A DNA stretch of 64,000 nt, taken from contig NZ_AKKV01000021.1 of NCBI RefSeq assembly GCF_000269865.1, forward strand, positions 149,432-213,431, given 5' to 3'. This document shows, piece by piece, positions 1-8,014 of the stretch (the stretch's first letter is position 1; each line of letters starts with the position of its first letter). Source of the DNA: Fictibacillus macauensis ZFHKF-1 (GTDB taxonomy: Bacteria; Bacillota; Bacilli; Bacillales; Fictibacillaceae). Both the position numbers and the translations under genes were made by a program. The notes below the pieces were generated by a model that was not told the DNA's origin, searched no databases, and saw nothing but the letters and a program-made list of their open reading frames with translations.

Positions 1-392
1 TTAGCCATTTCCAAAACCGAAGTCACAGGCTTCTTGTTCACATCAACACCAATGGCACCATTATACGTTTTTACGCCGTTAGACATAGCCGTTGCAGCTG
101 CCGCAGAATCAGTGACTGGCGCTGTTGAATGCGTGTGTACGATACCCGCAACTGGCATTTTATTCATCTCTAAATCATCGTTCATCCCCTTATATGCTAA
201 GCGAATGGCTTCACGATGTGACATTCCCATACCATCACCAATAAACACAATGACATTTTTTGCAACAGCTGCTGATGGTGTCGCCTTTTTATGATGTTTA
301 GCTTCTTTAGCCTCAATGGTTTGTCCCATTGATAGTGAAGATAATAATGTAAGTGATAAGGCACCTGCAGCCCATTTTGTATATTTTTTCAT
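1..392 (-). CDS. Alkaline phosphatase, 5' part (cut by window edge)
   Basis: The reading frame starts at ATG 392, preceded by an AGGAGA ribosome binding site, and runs off the left edge, so only about 130 residues are visible. The first ~30 residues form a Sec-type signal peptide. Then come VIVFIGDGMGMS, a metal-binding motif of the alkaline phosphatase superfamily, and VTDSAAAATA, which carries the nucleophilic serine. The product is probably a secreted PhoA/PhoB-type enzyme that releases phosphate from esters outside the cell. Three Pho-box repeats lie directly upstream, which fits phosphate-starvation control. The exact paralogue cannot be told from the N-terminal part. Confidence 0.9.
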   Translation of the reverse strand, partial: MKKYTKWAAGALSLTLLSSLSMGQTIEAKEAKHHKKATPSAAVAKNVIVFIGDGMGMSHREAIRLAYKGMNDDLEMNKMPVAGIVHTHSTAPVTDSAAAATAMSNGVKTYNGAIGVDVNKKPVTSVLEMA

Positions 393-440
393 GTGAGTTG
401 TCATCTCCTAATCATGTGATACGTTTATTGTAAGAAACAA

Positions 441-480
441 CTATTAAGGCTCTATAAATACAATGTAATGACTTTGTAAA
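441..480 (-). promoter_or_regulatory. Pho-box promoter of the alkaline phosphatase gene
   Basis: Read on the minus strand there are three hexamers, TTTACA, ATTACA and TTTATA, each 11 bp apart. They match the Bacillus PhoP~P consensus TT(A/C/T)ACA. CTTAATAG follows 4 nt later and is the likely -10 region. The same arrangement lies upstream of tatA. Confidence 0.8.
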
Positions 481-661
481 TTTCTTTCACACACAAAGTA
501 TGCGCTATTACATAACAAAGAAATCGCCCGATCAATTAGAAGTAAACGAAATAGACCATAGATTTTTTTTACAAAAATGAATGTAAAAGGTAAAGTATCC
601 GCTTACAAATACATTCTTTTTAGAAAATTCATGAAAATATCTCTTTCTTGCTTATTATGCA

Positions 662-689
662 TTGACATTCCTATGATAAAGCGTAAAAT
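662..689 (+). promoter_or_regulatory. Sigma-A promoter of the aminotransferase gene
   Basis: TTGACA (662-667), a 16-bp spacer and TAAAAT (684-689). This places transcription start about 30 nt before the start codon. The rest of the 393-727 gap shows only the Pho boxes and a loose inverted repeat (GAATGTA 579-585 / TACATTC 610-616). Confidence 0.65.
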
Positions 690-727
690 GGGCATTAAAC
701 TTTTTTATAAAAACCGAGGTGTCTGTT

Positions 728-1930
728 TTGAATTACACATTTGCTGATCGCGTTCGCTCCTTGCAGTCTTCTGCAGTGCGAGACATTTTAAAAGTCGTTA
801 ACCAAGAAGGCGTTATTTCATTTGCTGGTGGATTACCAGATGATCAACTTTTCCCACTAGAGGGAATTGCAGATTCATTTGCGAAAGTATTTGCTTCAGG
901 AAAACACGGCCTTCAATATACAGAAACAGAAGGTTACTTACCACTACGTGAAATTTTATTAGACCGCATGGAGAAAAAAGGAATTAATAATTATACGACG
1001 AAAGAACTTATGTTAACAACCGGTTCACAACAAGTAATTGATTTGTTTGCGCGTGTGATGTTAAATCCTGGTGATGTCATTTTAACCGAAGATCCAACGT
1101 ATTTAGCTGCTCTACAAGTGTTTCACTCCTATGAAGCAACAGTGATTGGCGTGACAACCGACGAAGATGGCATGATTATGGAAGATCTAGAAGAAAAGAT
1201 TCGTGTGTACCAGCCAAAGTGTATTTATGTTGTCCCGACTTTCTCTAATCCGTCAGGAAAAGTATGGTCCTATGAGCGTCGAGAGAAACTTGTATCACTC
1301 GCTCACGAACATAACTTTATTGTTCTTGAGGATGATCCATATGGAGAATTACAATTCAATCGAGAAGAGACGTATACACCAATTGCTGCTCTAGATAATG
1401 GAACTTCTGTCCTGTATACGAGTACTTTCTCAAAAACAGCTGTACCTGCTTTACGGACTGGTTGGGTCGTTGGTCCTTTTGAAATTATTGATATGATGTC
1501 ACAGGCGAAACAAGCGAATGATCTTCATTCTAACTCGCTATCACAGCAAGCACTGTATCATTTTTGTACAAGCTACGATTTGGATGGTCATATTGAAACG
1601 CTCATTTCTGAATACGAAAGTCGTATGAATCTCATGTATGATTTGCTAAAGAAAGCTGATTTACCTGGTTTAAAGCTAACGAAACCCAAAGGCGGTATGT
1701 TTTTCTGGCTAGAGCTTCACGAGAAATTAAATACAACGGAACTACTTCCAAAAGCCGTTGCTCGCGGTGTAGCCTACGTTCCTGGAGAGCCATTCTTTGC
1801 CTCTCAACCGAAAACAAATACACTTCGCTTAAACTTTAGTCATGCCACGACGACACAAATTGAACATGGCATCGCTATTTTAACAACCTTATTTAAAGAA
1901 GCATTAGAAGAAGCAGAAGTAACTGTATAA
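728..1930 (+). CDS. PLP-dependent class I/II aminotransferase (LysN/2-aminoadipate type)
   Basis: A fold-type I, PLP-dependent aminotransferase of about 400 residues, related to the 2-aminoadipate/aromatic aminotransferases that resemble MocR C-terminal domains. FAGGLPDDQLFP near residue 35 is typical of this subgroup. STFSKTAVPALRTGW carries the PLP lysine, and the arginine near the C-terminus (TLRLNFSH) binds the substrate carboxylate. The amino donor cannot be deduced. GTG 719 lies inside the GAGGTG ribosome binding site (716-721), so TTG 728, eight bases past GAGG, is the better start; using 719 adds three residues. The gene has its own promoter and terminator and is transcribed alone. 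Confidence 0.85.
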   Translation: MNYTFADRVRSLQSSAVRDILKVVNQEGVISFAGGLPDDQLFPLEGIADSFAKVFASGKHGLQYTETEGYLPLREILLDRMEKKGINNYTTKELMLTTGSQQVIDLFARVMLNPGDVILTEDPTYLAALQVFHSYEATVIGVTTDEDGMIMEDLEEKIRVYQPKCIYVVPTFSNPSGKVWSYERREKLVSLAHEHNFIVLEDDPYGELQFNREETYTPIAALDNGTSVLYTSTFSKTAVPALRTGWVVGPFEIIDMMSQAKQANDLHSNSLSQQALYHFCTSYDLDGHIETLISEYESRMNLMYDLLKKADLPGLKLTKPKGGMFFWLELHEKLNTTELLPKAVARGVAYVPGEPFFASQPKTNTLRLNFSHATTTQIEHGIAILTTLFKEALEEAEVTV

Positions 1931-1946
1931 AGACACATAGCTAAGC

Positions 1947-1987
1947 GGCTTTAGCCCTTTTTTAAAAGGAGCTAAAGCCTCTTTTTT
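1947..1987 (+). terminator. Intrinsic terminator after the aminotransferase
   Basis: The stem GGCTTTAGC (1947-1955) pairs with GCTAAAGCC (1971-1979) and is followed by a T-run. Confidence 0.85.
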
Positions 1988-1998
1988 ACTACACGACA

Positions 1999-3735
1999 TT
2001 AACGCGTGATTTCTAAATGTTTTTGTTGTTGCTTTTGGATTGCTTTTTTATGAGCAGTCAAGCGATCTTGTTCAACAAGAGAGGATTGCTTACGTCCACC
2101 GTCAATCGTCATCGAAGAGACTTTCTTTAAACCTGTTTGATCTTTTTTATAAATAAAAGAAGCACGTGTTGAGATGGCTGCACCTGGTTCCGTGACAAAA
2201 GGAAGCACGCGATAATCACTTTGCCACTGATGCTCTGTTACTTTACAACGAACATACCCCCGGTAATCATTAAAAAATTTTATATGAGGGTTTTGTTGCA
2301 GAATAGCATCTGTATCTTTCCGTTGATCGGCACCATTCCCCCCAGATGTAATCGAAGTTCCTACAAACTCAGCCCCAAAAATCGGAGAACTAGCTTTATT
2401 AAAATCAAGCAATAAATTATTCGCCCAACTTGCGTGCACATCGCCAGACAACACAATAACATTGTTTAGTTTCTTTTTCGCTATAGTATCAATGATTCGT
2501 TGACGTTGGGCAGGATAACCGTCCCATGAATCCATGCTATAGACGGGTGCTTGGGTCGTTCCGAAATTCCATTGTGAAAAAAAGATTTGCTGTGCCATCA
2601 CATTCCAATTCGCATGCGACCGTTGGAGTTCATTGAGTAGCCATTGTTCTTGTTTCTCACCAAGCAATGTTCGTTTTGGATCCATCGACTCTTGAGATGG
2701 CGGCTTATTGCCATCTCCATTCGCTTGATCGTCGCGATATTGTCTTGTGTCAAGCACGTTAAAGGCAGCTAGCGTTCCGTATTGAAAAGAACGGTATAAT
2801 TGCATATCAGGACCCTGTGGCAATGTTGAAAGACGTAGTGGCATATGTTCATAATAGGCTTGGTAAGCTGCTTGCCGCCGTTCAATAAAGGCATCTACCG
2901 CCTGTCCTTTTTCAGGAATTGTATTCGCATAATTATTCTCAACCTCATGATCATCCCACGTCACGATCCAAGGAAAAGCAGCATGTGCTTCTTTCAAATG
3001 GGCATCACTACGATATTGCGCATAGCGATTACGATAATCTGTTAACGTCATGACTTCCTCAGAATGATGCGTGCGAATATTTCCGGTTGGAGAAATATAT
3101 TCATTAGGGCCGTATTCATAAATATAGTCCCCAAGGTGCAACACAAAATCAAGCTTTTCTTTTGCCATATGGTGATACGCCGTGTAATAACCATGTTCAT
3201 ATTGTTGACAGGAGGCAAAGGCAAACGTAAGAGAGGACACACGGGCATCTTCTTTAGGTAGTGTCTTCGTTCTCCCTATCGGACTTAACTCATGTCCTGC
3301 TTGAAAACGATAATAATACGTTTTATGCGCCTCTAACCCGCTTACCTCGACATGAACAGAATGTCCTAGATGTGGCGTCGCGAGCGCGGTTCCTTTTTGA
3401 ACAACATGGCGAAATGCTTCGTCTTTTGCCACTTCCCAGGTGACGGGTACCGATGCTTTACCCATTCCCCCTCCATTTAATGGATCGGGTGCTAATCGTG
3501 TCCATAGAACAACGCTATCTGACAAAGGGTCGCCTGATGCAACGCCTAATGTGAAAGGGTAGCTTCGGAATTTTATAGCAGCATTTACTTTTAATGAAGG
3601 AATTGATTGCGCTAGTAATAAAGCCAACGATAAACCAGCTACTTTCCCCGATCCTTTTAAAAACGCCCGCCGATCAAAAGGAATCCCATTTTCACTTTTT
3701 TCTTTCAACGATTTCATCCAATCTTCCATAGGCAT
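1999..3735 (-). CDS. phoD: Alkaline phosphatase/phosphodiesterase D, Tat-exported
   Basis: A PhoD-family metallophosphatase of about 578 residues that hydrolyses phosphodiesters, including teichoic acids, outside the cell. The N-terminus has a twin-arginine signal (FDRRAFLKGSG) followed by a hydrophobic stretch. A PhoD N-terminal Fn3-like domain follows (TLGVASGDP), then the catalytic domain with FASCQQYEHGYYTAY, HLGDYIYEYG, TWDDHEVENNYA and LSGDVHASW, which are the Ca/Fe-binding motifs of the family. ATG 3744 touches the AGGAGA site, so ATG 3735, nine bases away, is the likelier start. It is the last gene of tatA-tatC-phoD, the substrate encoded beside its own translocase as in B. subtilis, where phoD comes first. 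Confidence 0.93.
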   Translation of the reverse strand: MPMEDWMKSLKEKSENGIPFDRRAFLKGSGKVAGLSLALLLAQSIPSLKVNAAIKFRSYPFTLGVASGDPLSDSVVLWTRLAPDPLNGGGMGKASVPVTWEVAKDEAFRHVVQKGTALATPHLGHSVHVEVSGLEAHKTYYYRFQAGHELSPIGRTKTLPKEDARVSSLTFAFASCQQYEHGYYTAYHHMAKEKLDFVLHLGDYIYEYGPNEYISPTGNIRTHHSEEVMTLTDYRNRYAQYRSDAHLKEAHAAFPWIVTWDDHEVENNYANTIPEKGQAVDAFIERRQAAYQAYYEHMPLRLSTLPQGPDMQLYRSFQYGTLAAFNVLDTRQYRDDQANGDGNKPPSQESMDPKRTLLGEKQEQWLLNELQRSHANWNVMAQQIFFSQWNFGTTQAPVYSMDSWDGYPAQRQRIIDTIAKKKLNNVIVLSGDVHASWANNLLLDFNKASSPIFGAEFVGTSITSGGNGADQRKDTDAILQQNPHIKFFNDYRGYVRCKVTEHQWQSDYRVLPFVTEPGAAISTRASFIYKKDQTGLKKVSSMTIDGGRKQSSLVEQDRLTAHKKAIQKQQQKHLEITR

Positions 3736-3753
3736 CGTAGACATTCTCCTTTA

Positions 3754-4533
3754 TTAAGATGTTTTTTGCCAATTTCTACGTGCAGTCTCTTCTGATCGTT
3801 GCTTTTTTTTATGTACGAGTTGGGATAAGATAATGCTTACTTCATATAGAAATAAAAGTGGAATCGTTACGATGAAATCGGACACAAAATCTGGTGGTGT
3901 AATAAGGACAGCTGTAGCAATTAATAAGAAATAGGCAATCTTGCGAAACTTTCGAAGCAGCTGCGGTTGAATAATACGAAGAGACGTTAGAAACATAGTG
4001 ATGAGTGGAATCTCAAATAAGAAAGCAAAAGGCAACGTTATATTCAACATAAATTGAAAATAATAAGATGCTGTAAAAAGCATTTCAAATCTACCCTTTG
4101 TTATGGAAAGAAGAAATTGTAAAATCATTGGATATACAACAAAATACCCAAAGGCAAGACCACCGATAAAAAGTAAAAACAAAGCCGGAATATAGCGAAG
4201 AGCGGTTCGAGCTTCGTGTTTAGAAAGAGCTGGAGAAATAAAAAGCCAAAGCTGAAAAGCAGCAACAGGAATCGTACAAGCAACCGCTACAATACATGCA
4301 AGCAGCATATACAGCCAAATAACGTCAGTCGGACTCAAGAGGGCTAGTTTATGGTGGAGATCGCGAACAAGAAAATCATAGATATCTTGTACGTACAGAA
4401 ACGAGCCTACAAGAAAAAGAAAAAAACATAAACACGTGATCAACAATCGTTTTCGTAATTCTGTGATATGACCAATGAGCACCATTTCTTTCTTTACGCC
4501 TCGCGCCTGTGTGTAACGTTTTAAAAAGGTCAT
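3754..4533 (-). CDS. tatC: Sec-independent translocase subunit TatC
   Basis: TatC is the core receptor of the twin-arginine translocase in the cytoplasmic membrane. The N-terminal LIGHITELRKRLL is the family signature on the cytosolic face. Six membrane segments are visible, with PLITMFLTSL and ITPPDFVSDFIVTIPL near the C-terminus matching conserved TatC sequence. At 259 residues it is of normal length. It lies 17 bp after tatA and 18 bp before phoD, so all three share one message from the Pho promoter. By context it is the counterpart of B. subtilis TatCd, which serves PhoD. Confidence 0.95.
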   Translation of the reverse strand: MTFLKRYTQARGVKKEMVLIGHITELRKRLLITCLCFFLFLVGSFLYVQDIYDFLVRDLHHKLALLSPTDVIWLYMLLACIVAVACTIPVAAFQLWLFISPALSKHEARTALRYIPALFLLFIGGLAFGYFVVYPMILQFLLSITKGRFEMLFTASYYFQFMLNITLPFAFLFEIPLITMFLTSLRIIQPQLLRKFRKIAYFLLIATAVLITPPDFVSDFIVTIPLLFLYEVSIILSQLVHKKKQRSEETARRNWQKTS

Positions 4534-4550
4534 GTACTACCCTCACTTTT

Positions 4551-4724
4551 TTATTTGTCCTCTTTCTTTCCTTCCGTTGACATCAGTTCGGATGCAGACT
4601 GTTTAAATTCTCGTAACGTATTACCAATTGCTCGTCCTAACTCCGGTAATTTTGATGGCCCAAATATAATTAACGCAAGTACAACAAGCAGTACTAATCC
4701 TGGAATGCCGATGTTTTGAAACAT
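4551..4724 (-). CDS. tatA: Sec-independent translocase subunit TatA
   Basis: A 57-residue TatA/TatE-type protein with one N-terminal transmembrane helix ([17 protein letters not shown]), the [14 protein letters not shown] hinge and amphipathic helix, and a charged tail. It forms the pore-like part of the Tat system with TatC. ATG 4724 is chosen because GGGGGAGG lies five bases upstream; an in-frame TTG at 4748 would add eight residues without a suitable ribosome binding site. It is the first gene of the phosphate-regulated tatA-tatC-phoD operon. Confidence 0.93.
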   Translation of the reverse strand: MFQNIGIPGLVLLVVLALIIFGPSKLPELGRAIGNTLREFKQSASELMSTEGKKEDK

Positions 4725-4779
4725 CTTTCCTCCCCCTTTCTTGCACAAAAGTAAGAGCTATCTCTACGATACCCCTACT

Positions 4780-4819
4780 CTATTAAGCACATATAAACAA
4801 AAGGTGAATAATTTGTAAA
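4780..4819 (-). promoter_or_regulatory. Pho-box promoter of tatA-tatC-phoD
   Basis: On the minus strand TTTACA, TTCACC and TTTATA occur at exact 11-bp steps (4819, 4808 and 4797 downward). CTTAATAG follows after 4 nt as the likely -10. Layout and spacing equal those of the alkaline phosphatase promoter at 441-480. Confidence 0.85.
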
Positions 4820-4887
4820 ATAATTCCTTGGGGCTTATTTTTTTATGGTAAACTTTTTCTATAAAAATCATTAAGAAAAGTAGGTGC

Positions 4888-5607
4888 ATGATGACTGTCC
4901 ACTCAAAAGAAAGTACAAGTGTCGGATACACTCCAAAAGAGCGGCGTTTTTTGTATGGATTATTAAGCTTAACTGGCCTTATTCTCGGTTATTTTCTACC
5001 TAAACTAGCCGCATGGGCTCTTACGCTTCCTTGGATTCCATTTTCAGGTCCTCTTAGACTCATTACTTCTTTCAATCACTTTTGGCCTAATCTAGCGATT
5101 GCTGGTGGGGGCCTTATAGCCGGTATCCTACTCGCCTTTTATCTTATAAAAGAAGCGGGTCACCTTGAAGTAACGGATGATCATGTGTCTGTTACGATTG
5201 ATGAGCGCAGCTATGCTTTTCCCCGCGAAGACATAGGGGCGGTTTACTTTGATCAAAAAAAACTTGTGTTGTTAACGATTACTGATGTCGAAGTAATGAA
5301 AGAGCATCTCGATTTTTCTTCTAAAAAAATAAGAGATGCTTTTACCACTCATTCTTATCCTTGGTATGATCGTGATCCATACTTTAATGAATACAAGCGC
5401 TGGATCCCTGATAGCAACGACTTACCATCAAGTGTAAATGCCATCTTCAAAGCACGTGAAAAAGCGTTAAAAAATGAAGATGTTACTGATAGCATTGAAC
5501 TGCGTGAAGAGCTACAAAAACTCGGCTTTAATGTTCGTGAAGAAAAGCTTCGTCAATATTGGCGAACCATCACTGCGCTTGAGCAACGTTCTCATCATAA
5601 ATTGTGA
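4888..5607 (+). CDS. YqeB-like membrane protein
   Basis: A 239-residue protein with two N-terminal membrane-segment pairs (about residues 20-50 and 65-85), then a soluble domain rich in beta strands (VTDDHVSVTIDERSYAFPREDIGAVYFD) and a C-terminal region with WIPDSNDLPSSVNAIFKAREKAL. Length and pattern recall B. subtilis YqeB, a protein of unknown function; this is from memory. A shorter relative lies at 6357-6869 and shares the membrane part, the FP.(E/N).I..(V/L)Y strand and the SYPW/HYPW motif. It precedes the ArsR regulator, but that gene has its own promoter. Confidence 0.7.
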   Translation: MMTVHSKESTSVGYTPKERRFLYGLLSLTGLILGYFLPKLAAWALTLPWIPFSGPLRLITSFNHFWPNLAIAGGGLIAGILLAFYLIKEAGHLEVTDDHVSVTIDERSYAFPREDIGAVYFDQKKLVLLTITDVEVMKEHLDFSSKKIRDAFTTHSYPWYDRDPYFNEYKRWIPDSNDLPSSVNAIFKAREKALKNEDVTDSIELREELQKLGFNVREEKLRQYWRTITALEQRSHHKL

Positions 5608-5618
5608 GTAATGAACGT

Positions 5619-5647
5619 TTGAGTTATAACGTCATTCACCGTATACT
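5619..5647 (+). promoter_or_regulatory. Sigma-A promoter of the ArsR-family gene
   Basis: TTGAGT (5619-5624), a 17-bp spacer and TATACT (5642-5647), about 35 bp before the start codon. The -35 is flanked by an imperfect dyad (AATGAACGTT 5610-5619 / AACGTCATT 5628-5636), a possible autoregulatory site. Confidence 0.65.
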
Positions 5648-5680
5648 GTAAGAACAATGTGAAGAAGAGGAGCGCTTGAA

Positions 5681-6004
5681 ATGGAACAAGAAGAACAAGT
5701 AACGAACGTACTACATGAGCTAGATAGCGAAACACTTTTTATCGTGTCCCAAACATTTAAAGCACTCTCAGATCCGACACGCATTCGAATTTTAACACTG
5801 CTGTTCGATGGTGAACACTCTGTAAATGATATTGCAGAACGACTTTCTTTGCTTCAAAGTACTGTCTCCCATCAACTACGCTTCTTAAAAAACCTACGGC
5901 TCGTCAAGTATCGTCGTGAAGGAACGTCTATGTACTATTCACATGATGATGAACATGTGATTGACTTATTAAAACAAACGATTGAGCATGCTCAACATAC
6001 GTAA
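5681..6004 (+). CDS. ArsR/SmtB-family metal-sensing repressor (CzrA-like)
   Basis: A 107-residue winged-helix repressor. [16 protein letters not shown] starts the ArsR fold, and the recognition region is [15 protein letters not shown]. The last helix reads D-x-H-(10)-H-x2-H (DDEHV...EHAQH), matching the alpha-5 zinc site of CzrA/SmtB sensors (Asp, His, His, His). There is no Cys pair for an ArsR or CadC site. The repressor should therefore release DNA on Zn(II) or Co(II), perhaps Cd. Likely targets are the CDF exporter at 6916-7818 and the P1B-ATPase at 8015-10351, whose promoter is followed by a matching 12-2-12 dyad. Confidence 0.88.
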   Translation: MEQEEQVTNVLHELDSETLFIVSQTFKALSDPTRIRILTLLFDGEHSVNDIAERLSLLQSTVSHQLRFLKNLRLVKYRREGTSMYYSHDDEHVIDLLKQTIEHAQHT

Positions 6005-6020
6005 ATAATAGTACGAAAAA

Positions 6021-6058
6021 AAGGCATGCTGTCATGTAAAATAACAGCATGCCTTTTT
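6021..6058 (+). terminator. Intrinsic terminator after the ArsR gene
   Basis: AGGCATGCTGT (6022-6032) pairs with ACAGCATGCCT (6044-6054) and is followed by T5. The A-run on the 5' side would let it work on both strands. The next ~300 bp to 6356 contain no feature I could recognise. Confidence 0.88.
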
Positions 6059-6356
6059 ATGTGTAGCACTATCCTTACAGGCTCGTATTCAAGCTGTTCA
6101 TCACTAACGGCTTCGTAACTTACCTTCTGAATTTCCTCATGATAGATTTTATGTCTTCCCCTTATCCTTCTTACTTAACATGAAACCTCAGCTATCATAG
6201 TAATAGCTATAAATACAGTGTAAACGCCATAGACAATCTAACACTTATATGGTACGATTTTACTGTTTCGCAGTCTAACAATGTGTAAGCTATGTAGCGT
6301 ATTTCTTTTGAAATTAAGTTGTTTTACACTAAACACATGAAGGGTAGATTCGCATA

Positions 6357-6869
6357 ATGGATAAGCGTTATTATACAACGATTGAAGCATCTTCATTTGA
6401 TAAAGGGCTTCTTTATGTTGTTTTCAGTGTACTCGGACTTTCCTTTGGTTTCTTTTTATTGAAAGCTACTCTTTGGATTCTCTCTTTTCCTATGATTCCT
6501 AAAAAAGGACCCTTTCTTTTAATTAATTCATTGAATAATTATTGGACAATTCTTACCGTAGGGATTCTTGGATTGATTTTAGGGGTTATATTTAGTCATC
6601 AGCTTTTTCAAAATATGATGACGTTAAATATTAATCATGAAGAAGTACAAATTACAATTGGCAAACGCTATTATGAATATCCAAAAAACACGATTTCTTC
6701 ACTATATGTAAGTAACTCGAAGCTCATTATTATTAACGAAACCGGTGAGGTAGTCTTACAAGAAACGATCGCATACTCACCACATAAAGTCGCTCAAGCT
6801 TTCCAGAATCATCATTATCCATGGCGCGACTCTGCACAACCTAGTTCCCCTCATACGATGAATACGTAA
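6357..6869 (+). CDS. Short YqeB-like membrane protein (paralogue of 4888-5607)
   Basis: A 170-residue protein with membrane segments at about residues 20-48 and 63-85, followed by a beta-rich domain ending in HHYPWRDS. It aligns with the first two-thirds of the 239-residue protein at 4888: PMIPKKGPFLLINSLNNYW matches PWIPFSGPLRLITSFNHFW. It lacks the ~65-residue C-terminal extension. The ribosome binding site is weak (AAGGGT, about 12 bases before ATG). Function is unknown. The pair brackets the metal sensor, but nothing in the proteins suggests metal binding. Confidence 0.65.
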   Translation: MDKRYYTTIEASSFDKGLLYVVFSVLGLSFGFFLLKATLWILSFPMIPKKGPFLLINSLNNYWTILTVGILGLILGVIFSHQLFQNMMTLNINHEEVQITIGKRYYEYPKNTISSLYVSNSKLIIINETGEVVLQETIAYSPHKVAQAFQNHHYPWRDSAQPSSPHTMNT

Positions 6870-6870
6870 T

Positions 6871-6910
6871 AAAAAAGCGAAGGATCCTTTTTAGGGATGC
6901 TTCGCTTTTT
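6871..6910. terminator. Bidirectional terminator between convergent genes
   Basis: AAGCGAAGGATCC pairs with GGGATGCTTCGCTT, with an A-run before and a T-run after. It serves the YqeB-like gene on the plus strand and the CDF gene on the minus strand. Confidence 0.85.
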
Positions 6911-6915
6911 ACCGT

Positions 6916-7818
6916 TTACACTTTGTGATCATCTTCTAATGAACACGAATATGAATTCGTTTCTAGTTGAATCGTTGCATGCTCTATATTAAACCGATCA
7001 TGAAGATCAGCCGTCACTTTCTTTAAAAACATATCACTATGTGTTAATGAATGTAATACAATATGAACACTTAATGCCGTTTCCGTCGTACTCATTCCCC
7101 ATATATGCAAATCATGTACAGACAGAACACCTTCTTGCTTTCTTAAGTAAGCTAGTACGTCATCTGTTTGGATGCCTTCTGGTACAGCATCTAAAGAAAA
7201 ATGAATTGATTCTTTTAATAAACTCCACGTACTTGTAAATATAACAATGGCAATAAGTAAACTCACAATTGGATCAAGCCATGTTAGTCCTGTCCCATAA
7301 ATAATGGCCCCGGCGACAACTACACCAGCGGATACAATAGCATCAGCTGCCATATGTAAGTAGGCCCCTTTTATGTTTAGATCCTTTTTTGATCCAGACA
7401 TGAACAATACCGCTGTAAAGCCATTAATAAGTATACCGATGCCAGCAACGATCATAACACTCACCCCGGCAACAGGCGCGGGTTGCCAGAAGCGTTGGAT
7501 TGCTTCCCAAGCAATGGCGCCAATTGCTACGAGCAATAAAAGAGCATTTAACAACGCTGCCATAACCGATGATTTTTTTAATCCCCACGTATGTTTTTTA
7601 GTTGGCAGTGCATTGCCCAGCCGAACTGCAATCCAGGCAATGGCAAGCCCTAATACGTCACTTAAATTATGTCCAGCATCTGCTAGTAACGCTAACGAAT
7701 CAGCAGTAATGCCATAAATAACTTCAATGATAATAAAAAGAGTATTTAATACGATGCCAACTGCAAATGCTTTTCCATAATGGGTTGGATGATGATGATG
7801 ATCATGATGATGTGCCAA
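6916..7818 (-). CDS. czcD: Cation diffusion facilitator (CzcD-like zinc/cobalt/cadmium exporter)
   Basis: A 300-residue CDF antiporter that expels divalent metal in exchange for H+ or K+. It has a His-rich N-terminus (HHHDHHHH), six membrane helices, the HxxxD-type sites on helices 2 and 5 (LLADAGHNLSDVLG and LHMAADAIVSAG), and a cytosolic C-terminal domain with VHDLHIWGMS. The start is TTG 7818, nine bases after GGAGG. It runs convergently to the YqeB-like gene and divergently from the P1B-ATPase. Together with the ArsR sensor this forms a metal-resistance neighbourhood. CzcD is the best family match; the metal itself is inferred. Confidence 0.9.
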   Translation of the reverse strand: MAHHHDHHHHPTHYGKAFAVGIVLNTLFIIIEVIYGITADSLALLADAGHNLSDVLGLAIAWIAVRLGNALPTKKHTWGLKKSSVMAALLNALLLLVAIGAIAWEAIQRFWQPAPVAGVSVMIVAGIGILINGFTAVLFMSGSKKDLNIKGAYLHMAADAIVSAGVVVAGAIIYGTGLTWLDPIVSLLIAIVIFTSTWSLLKESIHFSLDAVPEGIQTDDVLAYLRKQEGVLSVHDLHIWGMSTTETALSVHIVLHSLTHSDMFLKKVTADLHDRFNIEHATIQLETNSYSCSLEDDHKV

Positions 7819-7889
7819 CCTTGTTCCTCCTCACTGCTTACCTTCTACCCTACCTATTTCCCGTTTTCAAAAAATTTATACACAAATGA

Positions 7890-7918
7890 TTGACCAGTGG
7901 CAAAATGGAACATATAAT
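7890..7918 (+). promoter_or_regulatory. Sigma-A promoter of the P1B-ATPase gene
   Basis: TTGACC (7890-7895), a 17-bp spacer and TATAAT (7913-7918). The predicted start near 7925 lies just before the dyad at 7932-7953. Confidence 0.85.
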
Positions 7919-7931
7919 AAATTTAAGTCAA

Positions 7932-7953
7932 TATATGAGCATCTAATCATATA
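7932..7953 (+). promoter_or_regulatory. ArsR/SmtB-type 12-2-12 operator before the P1B-ATPase gene
   Basis: TATATGA (7932-7938) and TCATATA (7947-7953) form a perfect dyad around GCATCTAA. The core TGAGCA-N2-TAATCA resembles the CzrA/SmtB operator (TGAACA-N2-TATTCA). It lies about +8 to +29 from the predicted transcription start, a position suited to repression. Confidence 0.7.
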
Positions 7954-8014
7954 ATGAATTTTAACATACAATCACTTAATCCATACTACTAGGGCGAGTG
8001 GAGTTGAAGAATCA

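Noticed and set aside
34..294. 86-residue plus-strand frame at the left edge
   Set aside because: It is the opposite strand of the alkaline phosphatase gene, which has a signal peptide, catalytic motif and ribosome binding site.
579..616. GAATGTA / TACATTC inverted repeat before the aminotransferase
   Set aside because: Short arms with a 24-base loop in AT-rich DNA; too weak to call an operator.
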